Of a DNA stretch of 13,633 bases, positions 7,597-12,762 are shown piece after piece. The notes beneath the pieces are model-generated. The model had not been told where the DNA came from, did not search any database, and saw only the letters and a list, made by a program, of their open reading frames with translations. Within the stretch, counting starts at the first letter, position 1; each line of letters begins with the position of its first letter. The stretch is from Candidatus Omnitrophota bacterium (lineage in GTDB: Bacteria; Omnitrophota; Gorgyraeia; B26-G9), in contig JAGYOO010000013.1 in the NCBI GenBank assembly GCA_018399295.1, positions 1 to 13,633 of the forward strand. The letters run 5' to 3'. Position numbers and translations under genes: made by a program.

Positions 7597-8465
7597 AAGA
7601 CGCTAAAGACCCGGGAACGTTACGTCGGCCGAATTGGCTTAACAAGAAAATAAGCATCAGCGGCTGCGGCAAGATGGATTCGATGCTGAAGGAGCTGGGT
7701 CTTAATACCGTCTGCCGCGAGGCCTCCTGTCCGAATATCTCCGAATGCTTTGGCAAAGGGATTGCCACGTTTTTAATTCTTGGCCGAATCTGTACCCGGG
7801 GGTGCGCTTTTTGTGGAGTGAAAAAAGGGGCCCCTCTGTCGCTGGATCCGGACGAGGTCCAGCGGGTGACTAAGGCCGTGATTCGGCTTAAGCTGAAACA
7901 CGTAGTGATTACCAGCGTTACCCGGGACGATCTTTCGGATGGAGGCGCGGGTGAATTTGCCCGGCTTATCCGGACATTGCGGGATAGATCGCCGGAGACC
8001 GCGATCGAGGTGCTGGTGCCGGATTTTCAGGGCGATCCGGATGCCGTAAACACAGTACTCCAGGCCCGGCCTGATATCTTTGCCCATAATGTGGAAACAG
8101 TGCCGCGGCTGTATCCGCTTGTCCGCATTGGTGCTGATTTTGAACGCTCGCTTAAGGTTCTGTCTCTGGCAAAGGCAGCCTCCGGGATTTACGTAAAGTC
8201 AGGAATAATGGCCGGGCTGGGCGAGACCAGAGAAGAGGTTCTGGAGGTAATGGACAGGCTGCGTCTTTCCGGCTGTGATTTTCTCAGCATTGGCCAGTAT
8301 CTGCGGCCGGGGAAGAGCAACTACCCGGTTCAGGAATATATTGAACCAAACCTGTTTGCTGAGTATGAACAGGAGGCCCGCTCCCGCGGTTTTTCAGCGG
8401 TAGAAAGCGCCCCCTATGTCCGCAGCTCCTACGCTGCCTCGCGCTATCTTCAACAGAAGAAATAA
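7593..8465 (+). CDS. lipA: Lipoyl synthase (radical SAM)
   Basis: LipA inserts two sulfurs into the protein-bound octanoyl chain to make lipoate, here most likely on GcvH. Both clusters are visible: the auxiliary [4Fe-4S] ligands in CREASCPNISEC (C41, C46, C52) and the radical-SAM CxxxCxxC in CTRGCAFC (C67, C71, C74). The C-terminal RSSY motif (277-280), whose serine binds the auxiliary cluster in the family, is also present. TSVTRDDLSDGGA and SIGQYLRPGKSNYPV are typical. The length of 290 residues is normal. ATG 7593 overlaps the gcvPB stop (ATGA). The Shine-Dalgarno is weak and distant, so coupling is likely. No lipB or lplA is visible, so the octanoyl/lipoyl ligase must be elsewhere. It is the last gene of the gcv operon. 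Confidence 0.97.
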   Translation: MKDAKDPGTLRRPNWLNKKISISGCGKMDSMLKELGLNTVCREASCPNISECFGKGIATFLILGRICTRGCAFCGVKKGAPLSLDPDEVQRVTKAVIRLKLKHVVITSVTRDDLSDGGAGEFARLIRTLRDRSPETAIEVLVPDFQGDPDAVNTVLQARPDIFAHNVETVPRLYPLVRIGADFERSLKVLSLAKAASGIYVKSGIMAGLGETREEVLEVMDRLRLSGCDFLSIGQYLRPGKSNYPVQEYIEPNLFAEYEQEARSRGFSAVESAPYVRSSYAASRYLQQKK

Positions 8466-8894
8466 ATCAAAAATAGGGGGAGGTAATCCCTTGTGATTCT
8501 CCGTGGTTTCGTGCAGATTGTCTGTATGAACCAGTTCAAGGCGGCGGATTATATCTCCTTCTTTCTCCTGATTAAATCCAAACCCATATCCTTTAAAACT
8601 GCTTCTGTTTTCGCGTTTTTTTTCAATTCCGGAATAAATCTGCAAAACCAAAATAAAACGGCTTGATGTATTCCTTGCCCGCTTTTATTGTCCTGGTCAT
8701 GTCTTATGGCCTGGTAAATGCTATTGTAGACTGGGTGCAGTCCGGTCTTGCCGCGATCTGCTCGGGCCATGTTGTTTAAAACTGTAAGTCCTTAATCTGA
8801 TTATTATTATGTTTAAGACTGGCAGATGGCGAGCCCGGCTTGATCCGGAACAATGACATGTTTAAGAAGTTTAACCTAACGCAAGGAGGATGAG
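8466..8894. other. 430-bp gap with no recognised gene; two tentative micro-ORFs and short repeats
   Basis: No known protein or RNA family is recognised here. On the + strand a GTG ORF (8493-8666, 57 codons, Phe/Ile-rich, GGGGGAGG 9 nt upstream) is followed by a 37-codon ATG ORF (8666-8779) overlapping as TGATG, whose product would be one hydrophobic segment. Minus-strand frames are also open over the same bases, so coding evidence is weak. The minus strand of 8490-8513 reads as CACGAA, CACGGAG and CACAAG units. A run of eight T occurs near 8617-8624 without a convincing GC-rich stem. Three TGTTTAAR copies lie between 8773 and 8866. Confidence 0.4.
8773..8866 (+). repeat. Three TGTTTAAR direct repeats upstream of the exported-protein gene
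   Basis: Copies at 8773-8780 (TGTTTAAA), 8810-8817 and 8859-8866 (both TGTTTAAG) are all in the same orientation, 37 and 49 bp apart. The first two extend into a shared ACTG; the last two share ATGTTTAAGA. They end about 28 bp before the start codon at 8895. This spacing suits a regulator-binding array or promoter-proximal repeats, but no known operator is recognised. Confidence 0.35.
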
Positions 8895-9467
8895 ATGAAT
8901 AGATTATTGATAGCAACAGCAGTAATAATGATGTGCGCGGCGGCGCTTAGCGCTCCGGTCCTGGCTCAGCGCGGCGGAGGCAGCGGCGGCCGGACTTCAG
9001 CCAGAGGATTTCAGAGCCAGCAGCGGATGGAACAGCCCGGCTCCGGTCAAATGCGGATGGAGGAACAGAACCGGCAGCGCCGGGAACAGCCGGAAAGAAG
9101 CGGGAGCCGGCTCGAAGAACAAAGACAGTTCCGGGAAGAGTTGAGAGAGTCAAACCGGACGTATCTTATGGAACAGATCCAGAACAATCCGAACCTTACC
9201 TTTGAACAGAAACAGGAAATGGTCAATCATTTCCAGGACCTGTTTGAAAACAATACCCGGATGAGAGAAGAGCAGCAGCAGGAGAATATCCGTTTTTTTC
9301 GGGATATAGTAAATGATCCGGAACTTACGGTTGAGGAGAAAAAGGCCGCTCTGCAGCAGCGGATAACCGAGCAGCGCCGGCAGATGCGCGAGTATCGGGA
9401 GCAGCAACTGGAACGGGGAGATACGATCCCCGGGCCGGAGGAGTTAGAACCGAATGTTCAGGATTAA
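8895..9467 (+). CDS. Exported Gln/Arg/Glu-rich protein with two LTxxQ-like repeats (possible Spy/CpxP-like)
   Basis: The protein begins with a clear signal peptide: a short basic start, a hydrophobic core to about residue 18, and a VLA|QR cleavage site near residue 24. A Gly/Ser/Arg/Gln-rich linker (25-75) and a charged, probably helical remainder follow. Residues 97-128 and 140-171 align without gaps as two copies of a 32-residue unit with the pattern N[ND]PxLTxExK and ending xxEQQ or xEEQQ. LTFEQ resembles the LTxxQ motif of periplasmic Spy/CpxP stress proteins, but this link is inferred from a short motif. AAGGAGG sits 5-6 nt before ATG 8895, so the start is firm. The 3' end overlaps the nitroreductase start by 14 nt, which indicates one operon. 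The function is unknown. Confidence 0.75.
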   Translation: MNRLLIATAVIMMCAAALSAPVLAQRGGGSGGRTSARGFQSQQRMEQPGSGQMRMEEQNRQRREQPERSGSRLEEQRQFREELRESNRTYLMEQIQNNPNLTFEQKQEMVNHFQDLFENNTRMREEQQQENIRFFRDIVNDPELTVEEKKAALQQRITEQRRQMREYREQQLERGDTIPGPEELEPNVQD

Positions 9468-10143
9468 CCATTGGTTTATTCCGGTTTTGTGTGCTCTAAT
9501 GATGTTAGCTTCAGGAGGAAGCATGGCCGAAGAAAATATAGTTATTTTGCCTGAACCCCGGCAGGCGGGTGGGATGAGTCTGGAACAGGTGTTGGCCCTT
9601 CGCCGGTCGGTAAGGAAATTCAGTTCGCGCGCGCTGACGGATGAACAGCTCGGACAGCTTCTCTGGGCCGGGCAGGGGATTTCCGACCCGGATCTGAAGT
9701 TGCGCACTGCTCCGTCAGCCGGCGCTCTGTATCCGCTGGAACTGTTTCTCGTAACCAGCACCGGGGTGTTTCATTATCTGCCGGAAAAACACTCTCTGAC
9801 TCTGATAAAAGAGATGGATCACCGCGAGGAGTTGGCCGCGGCCGCGTTAAATCAGGAGTTTATCGCCGCGGCTCCGGCGGTTATAATAGTTTCCGCGGTT
9901 TACCAACGGATGTTCCGCCGGTACGGTGACTTATGGGGTGAACTGTATGTCCATCTGGAGGCAGGACACGTAGGGGAAAACATACTGTTGCAGGCGGTCG
10001 CTTTAGGACTGGGGGCGGCACCGATCGGGGCCTTTAATCGGCCGGAGGTGAAAGATGCGCTGGGCCTTCCCAAGGACACGGTTCCCCTATGTCTTTTTCC
10101 AGTAGGATATGAAGAAAAGTCAAAGCCGGCCCTTGATGAATAG
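9454..10143 (+). CDS. Nitroreductase-family FMN oxidoreductase, SagB type, with probable signal peptide
   Basis: This is a flavin oxidoreductase of the nitroreductase fold. The FMN-phosphate region is seen in LALRRSVRKFSSRALTDEQL, followed by QLLWAGQGI and the SagB-type stretch TAPSAGALYPLELFLV (about residues 88-103). YVHLEAGHVGENILLQAVALGLGAAPIGAF follows near 167-196, then a final FPVGY. The substrate is unknown; SagB relatives range from azoline oxidases to plain quinone/nitro reductases, and no cyclodehydratase partner is nearby. The first 25 residues look like a signal peptide ending SMA|EE. However, ATG 9523 is preceded by AGGAGG (9513-9518, 4 nt away) and would give a cytosolic protein. 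The upstream start has GGAGGAG 10 nt away. Start choice therefore decides cellular location. Confidence 0.88.
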   Translation: MFRINHWFIPVLCALMMLASGGSMAEENIVILPEPRQAGGMSLEQVLALRRSVRKFSSRALTDEQLGQLLWAGQGISDPDLKLRTAPSAGALYPLELFLVTSTGVFHYLPEKHSLTLIKEMDHREELAAAALNQEFIAAAPAVIIVSAVYQRMFRRYGDLWGELYVHLEAGHVGENILLQAVALGLGAAPIGAFNRPEVKDALGLPKDTVPLCLFPVGYEEKSKPALDE

Positions 10144-10167
10144 TTGAAGAAAGGAGCGCTGCCGCAG

Positions 10168-10515
10168 ATGCCGCTGATCAAGATAAATTCTAATGTTGAA
10201 TTAAGCCTGCCGGAAACCGAAAGGCTGCTTAAAGGGATCGCCGAGTTGGCGGCTTCCCATCTGAACAAACCCGAACGGTATATAATGGCCTGCCTGGAAA
10301 AATCGGTAATGGTCATGTCCGGTACCGCTAAACCTGCTGCCTTTGTCGATCTTCGCAGTATCGGGAAGCTCAGCCCGACGGTGAACAAAAACCTCTCGGC
10401 CGGAATCTGCGACCTTTTGCGCGGTCGCGGGGGCATTGACCCGGAACGAATATTTATAACCTTTACCGATGTAGCCGGAACGCATTGGGGCTGGAACCGG
10501 GAGACATTCGGGTAA
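10168..10515 (+). CDS. MIF-family tautomerase (phenylpyruvate/D-dopachrome tautomerase-like)
   Basis: This is a small enzyme of the macrophage migration inhibitory factor branch of the tautomerase superfamily, trimeric and cytosolic in known members. ATG 10168 is chosen because it puts proline directly after Met (MPLIKINSNVEL). That proline becomes the catalytic N-terminal base after Met removal. An upstream TTG at 10144 would bury it and is less likely. AAGGAG lies 11 nt upstream of 10168. Further hallmarks are NKPERYIM with the active-site-type Lys34, KPAAFVDLRSIGKLSP in the middle, and the C-terminal ERIFITFTDVAGTHWGWNRETFG region. The length of 115 residues equals the MIF norm. The natural substrate cannot be told. 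It lies 24 nt after the nitroreductase stop, so co-transcription is likely. Confidence 0.92.
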   Translation: MPLIKINSNVELSLPETERLLKGIAELAASHLNKPERYIMACLEKSVMVMSGTAKPAAFVDLRSIGKLSPTVNKNLSAGICDLLRGRGGIDPERIFITFTDVAGTHWGWNRETFG

Positions 10516-10557
10516 TTTCGGTTAGACTAAGGATCTGCCGGACAGAGAGGGAGGAAA

Positions 10558-11016
10558 ATGAGGGAAGTAAAATTAAAACCAATCGGGGTTTTGCGTACAC
10601 CTTATACTCAACGAAAAGATATTCCGCGGCATGGCGGAACGCGGCTCGGTATCCTCGGTACCGCTCAGATCTATCCCGAGTTTCGGGGGGGACTGGCCGG
10701 ACTGGAGGGATTTTCCCATGCCTGGTTTATCTTCCTGTTTCATTATTCTTCAACCCCTCGGCTGGTTGTTCGTCCGCCGTTTTCCAATGCCGGAGAACAG
10801 GGTGTGTTCGCCACCCGCTCGCCCGACCGCCCCAATCCTCTGGGATTGTCCGCTGTCCGGCTCAAAGGCGTATTTGCCGACCGGATTGAGTTTGGTGAAG
10901 TCGATATGCTCGATGGTTCGCCGCTCTTGGATATAAAACCGTTTATCCCGTATACTGATCCGGATAATCCGTTGCGCCTGGGCTGGCTGGAAGACCGGGG
11001 AGAGGATAATGACTGA
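10558..11016 (+). CDS. trmO: TrmO/TsaA-family tRNA (t6A37)-N6-methyltransferase
   Basis: TrmO methylates N6 of threonylcarbamoyl-adenosine 37 in the anticodon loop of certain tRNAs with S-adenosylmethionine, using a beta-barrel fold unlike ordinary methyltransferases. Diagnostic segments are LKPIGVLRTPY at the start, LEGFSHAWFIFLFH near residue 49, ATRSPDRPNPLGLSAVRL near 85, and DMLDGSPLLDIKPFIPY near 115. The length of 152 residues fits the short single-domain form; the E. coli protein has an extra C-terminal domain. GGGAGGAAA immediately precedes ATG 10558. An 8-nt overlap joins it to the DUF72 gene. Why it sits in a cluster with redox and tautomerase genes is not evident. Some archaeal and bacterial homologues of this short form have not been tested, so the activity is inferred. 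Confidence 0.9.
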   Translation: MREVKLKPIGVLRTPYTQRKDIPRHGGTRLGILGTAQIYPEFRGGLAGLEGFSHAWFIFLFHYSSTPRLVVRPPFSNAGEQGVFATRSPDRPNPLGLSAVRLKGVFADRIEFGEVDMLDGSPLLDIKPFIPYTDPDNPLRLGWLEDRGEDND

Positions 11017-11749
11017 GCGGTTTATCGGCACCAGCGGCTGGAATTATAAGCATTGGAAAGGTATTTTGTACCCTTTGAAACTGAGTCCCCGCTGCTGGCT
11101 TGACTGCTATGTTGAATACTTTAACACTGTGGAACTTAATGTGACCTTTTACCGGTTAGTCAAAGAGACTACCTTTGAGAACTGGCGCGAGGAGACCCCG
11201 GACAGTTTTGTCTTCGCTGTCAAAGGATCCCGCTACATCAGCCATGTTAAAAAGCTGAAGCAGGCCGAAGCGGCCTTGGACCGGTTGGAACTGGGAGCGC
11301 GACATCTGGAGCGAAAACTCGGAGTGACCCTCTGGCAGCTGGCGCCGAACCATAAACAGGATCTCGATCGCCTGGAAGGGTTCCTGCGGCTGCTAAAAAA
11401 GACCGGTACGCGGCAGGCCTTTGAGTTTCGGCACCAAAGCTGGTTTAACAAGGCTACCTACGACCTGCTGGAAAAATACAAGGCCTGCCTCTGTATTGCT
11501 GAATCTGGCGGCAGATACCCCTGCGTGCGTGAGCGCACCGCAAATTTTTTGTATATCCGCTTTCACGGTAAAGGCTATTCTTCAGACTATCCTGAGGAAG
11601 AACTCAAGGAATGGGCCGAATTCATCCAGCGCAGTCGAAAAGAGGCCTTTATCTACTTCAACAACGACGCCAACGGATATGCCGTAAAAAACGCCCTGAC
11701 CTTGAAAACCTTCCTGAATCAAAAGACCAAGCCACTGTCCATTTCGTAA
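11009..11749 (+). CDS. DUF72 (YecE-like) protein
   Basis: This is a member of the DUF72 family, a TIM-barrel-like fold of unknown activity. Family landmarks are FIGTSGWNYKHWKGILYP at residues 5-22, YFNTVELNVTFYRL near 38, FVFAVKGSRYISHVKKL near 67, LGVTLWQLAPN near 104, AFEFRHQSW near 138, FLYIRFHGK near 177, and the terminal AFIYFNNDANGYAVKNAL. The length of 246 residues is normal. ATG 11009 lies inside trmO (8-nt overlap). The last codons and the TAA stop fall inside a perfect 23-bp palindrome (11735-11757), so the C-terminal LSIS appears to be contributed by a repeat element. That is an inference from the overlap. Confidence 0.9.
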   Translation: MTERFIGTSGWNYKHWKGILYPLKLSPRCWLDCYVEYFNTVELNVTFYRLVKETTFENWREETPDSFVFAVKGSRYISHVKKLKQAEAALDRLELGARHLERKLGVTLWQLAPNHKQDLDRLEGFLRLLKKTGTRQAFEFRHQSWFNKATYDLLEKYKACLCIAESGGRYPCVRERTANFLYIRFHGKGYSSDYPEEELKEWAEFIQRSRKEAFIYFNNDANGYAVKNALTLKTFLNQKTKPLSIS

Positions 11750-11757
11750 ATGGACAG
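11735..11757 (+). repeat. REP-like palindrome, copy 1 (perfect 10-bp arms, CGT loop)
   Basis: The arms CTGTCCATTT and AAATGGACAG are exact inverse complements around a three-base CGT loop. Eighteen bases (11736-11753) recur exactly at 11835-11852. The palindrome carries the DUF72 stop codon. A repeated hairpin next to a RAYT gene matches the known REP/RAYT arrangement, in which the transposase recognises such hairpins. Confidence 0.8.
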
Positions 11758-11759
11758 AA

Positions 11760-11786
11760 GGGCGGGATTTTAAATTTTGTCCGCCC
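11760..11786 (+). other. GC-rich inverted repeat between the two palindromes
   Basis: GGGCGG (11760-11765) pairs with CCGCCC (11781-11786) across a 15-nt A/T-rich loop. No T-run follows, so it is not a standard intrinsic terminator. It lies just upstream of a TTGACA promoter element, and may be a weak terminator for the upstream operon or part of the mobile element's structure. Confidence 0.4.
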
Positions 11787-11791
11787 GGTCC

Positions 11792-11820
11792 TTGACATTT
11801 AATCGGTGCGGATGTTAAAT
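11792..11820 (+). promoter_or_regulatory. Sigma-70-like promoter for the transposase gene
   Basis: A perfect -35 TTGACA (11792-11797) is followed after exactly 17 bp by TTAAAT (11815-11820; 4 of 6 matches to TATAAT). Transcription would begin near 11827. The second palindrome would then be the first structure in the mRNA leader, ahead of the Shine-Dalgarno. Confidence 0.55.
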
Positions 11821-11834
11821 AAAATAAAGCTCTT

Positions 11835-11852
11835 TGTCCATTTCGTAAATGG
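11835..11852 (+). repeat. REP-like palindrome, copy 2
   Basis: TGTCCATTTCGTAAATGG is identical to 11736-11753, 99 bp away in the same orientation. Arms CCATTT and AAATGG flank the same CGT loop. Beyond it the sequence reads CCGGAC instead of ACAG, so the outer stem has a two-base interruption before GGAC can pair with GTCC. AAGC precedes both copies by 3-4 nt. It lies 12 nt before the transposase Shine-Dalgarno. Confidence 0.75.
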
Positions 11853-11876
11853 CCGGACGGCCTGAGGAGGCGGATC

Positions 11877-12491
11877 TTGGATACGGGTATGGTTTATCAT
11901 GTTATGACCCGGAGTATCGCCGGGTTCAGGATTTTTGGGAAAAAGAGTCTTTGTAAACGGATCCTTGAGGGGCTGCGATTTTATCAGCAGGACCGAAAAG
12001 GGGTTAAGCTCTCCCGATATCTGCGTAATCGTGAGGAATTGCCCGAGGGAAGGGATTTGGTCCGGATTTTGGGATACTGTGTTATGCCGACTCATCTTCA
12101 TTTGATTCTAGAGGAGTTGGAGGAGAACGCATTGCCTAGATTTATGGCGAATGTCCTGATCAGTTATTCCCGTTATTTCAATCGTCTTCATAATCGGAAA
12201 GGGCCGCTCTGGGAGGGGAGATTTCGCAAGGTGCCTGTAGAAACTGATGAGCAGCTGCTGCACCTGACGCGATATATCCATCTTAATCCCGTGACTGCCG
12301 GTTTGGCCGATCAGCCTGGAGATTGGACATATTCTTCTTATAATGAATATCTTGGCAGGGCTGAACAAGGGGTGTGTTCGTTTAATCATATTTTGAGTAT
12401 CGATCCGGACAGTTACCGTGGATTTGTCGAAGAATATAAGGATCAGCAGATAGAGTTGGCCGGCCTTAAGGCCGCGTGCCAGGAGTCTTAA
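11877..12491 (+). CDS. REP-associated tyrosine transposase (RAYT; Y1/IS200-like HUH enzyme)
   Basis: This is a single-strand DNA nuclease/transposase of the Y1 HUH family. The metal-binding HUH motif is HLH (His73, His75) in GYCVMPTHLHLIL. The catalytic tyrosine is expected in ISYSRYFN (Tyr97 or Tyr100). The RAYT-typical stretch GPLWEGRFRKVPVETDEQLLHLTRYIHLNPVTAGL follows, then WTYSSYNEYLG. The length of 204 residues is normal and the frame is intact. TTG 11877 is chosen for its GAGGAGG 6 nt upstream; ATG 11889 is an alternative. Hairpin repeats upstream fit RAYT rather than a self-spreading IS200, and no matching end is seen downstream. The stop overlaps the DUF493 start by one base. Confidence 0.92.
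   Translation: MDTGMVYHVMTRSIAGFRIFGKKSLCKRILEGLRFYQQDRKGVKLSRYLRNREELPEGRDLVRILGYCVMPTHLHLILEELEENALPRFMANVLISYSRYFNRLHNRKGPLWEGRFRKVPVETDEQLLHLTRYIHLNPVTAGLADQPGDWTYSSYNEYLGRAEQGVCSFNHILSIDPDSYRGFVEEYKDQQIELAGLKAACQES
12461..12474. repeat. 14-bp perfect palindrome at the transposase 3' end
   Basis: CGGCCTTAAGGCCG is fully self-complementary and could form a five-pair GC stem with a TTAA loop. It lies inside the last codons of the transposase, 16 nt before the DUF493 start. It is unrelated in sequence to the upstream TGTCCATTT palindromes and may be chance in GC-rich coding sequence. Confidence 0.5.
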
Positions 12492-12751
12492 TGAAACATC
12501 CGTCGTTACCTAATGCCCCGGAATACCCCCGCCCCTGGCTGTTTAAGGTGATCGGAGTCAGCGGCCGAGCGGTTCGAAAAGCCGTTGCTGAGGTGATCTC
12601 TAAAGGGGAATACAGGGTGAGTTTTTCCAATATCAGCAGTAAGGGCAATTATACCGCATTTAATGTGGAAATGCTTGTGGATAGCCAGGAGCACCGGGAT
12701 GAGATTTACCAGAATCTGAAAAAGCATCCACAAATAAAGGCAGTGCTCTAA
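12491..12751 (+). CDS. DUF493 family protein (YbeD-like)
   Basis: This small ACT-like-fold protein belongs to the DUF493/YbeD family. E. coli YbeD is encoded next to lipB and has been linked by that neighbourhood to lipoate metabolism, but its activity is unknown. The sequence shows YPRPWLFKVIGVSG near residues 11-24, followed by a VSFSNISSKGNYTAFNVEMLV strand pair and the C-terminal EIYQNLKKHPQIKAVL, as in the family. ATG 12491 shares its A with the transposase TAA stop and has AGGAG 5 nt upstream. An upstream GTG at 12476 would add five odd residues. The length of 86 residues is normal. Whether its original promoter was displaced by the transposase is unclear; it now appears co-transcribed with it. 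Confidence 0.85.
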   Translation: MKHPSLPNAPEYPRPWLFKVIGVSGRAVRKAVAEVISKGEYRVSFSNISSKGNYTAFNVEMLVDSQEHRDEIYQNLKKHPQIKAVL

Positions 12752-12762
12752 ACTGTTTTTTT
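12741..12762. terminator. Weak possible terminator between convergent genes
   Basis: CAGT (12741-12744) and ACTG (12752-12755) could form a four-pair stem over a seven-base loop, followed by seven T (12756-12762). The stem overlaps the end of the DUF493 gene and the T-run overlaps the stop of the opposing ferritin-like gene. The stem is too short to be convincing. Confidence 0.3.

Noticed and set aside
8394..8770. Minus-strand frames of 85 and 73 codons in the gap after lipA
   Set aside because: They overlap each other and the lipA end, have no good ribosome site, and resemble no known protein.
10144..10167. Upstream TTG start for the tautomerase
   Set aside because: It would bury the catalytic proline that must follow the initiator Met in this family.
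9900..10436. Minus-strand frame of 178 codons opposite the nitroreductase and tautomerase genes
   Set aside because: It spans two well-supported genes and their junction; its translation is low-complexity and unlike any family.
11760..11790. GGGCGG/CCGCCC hairpin as an intrinsic terminator of the DUF72 operon
   Set aside because: The loop is 15 nt and no T-run follows; it is kept only as an inverted repeat.
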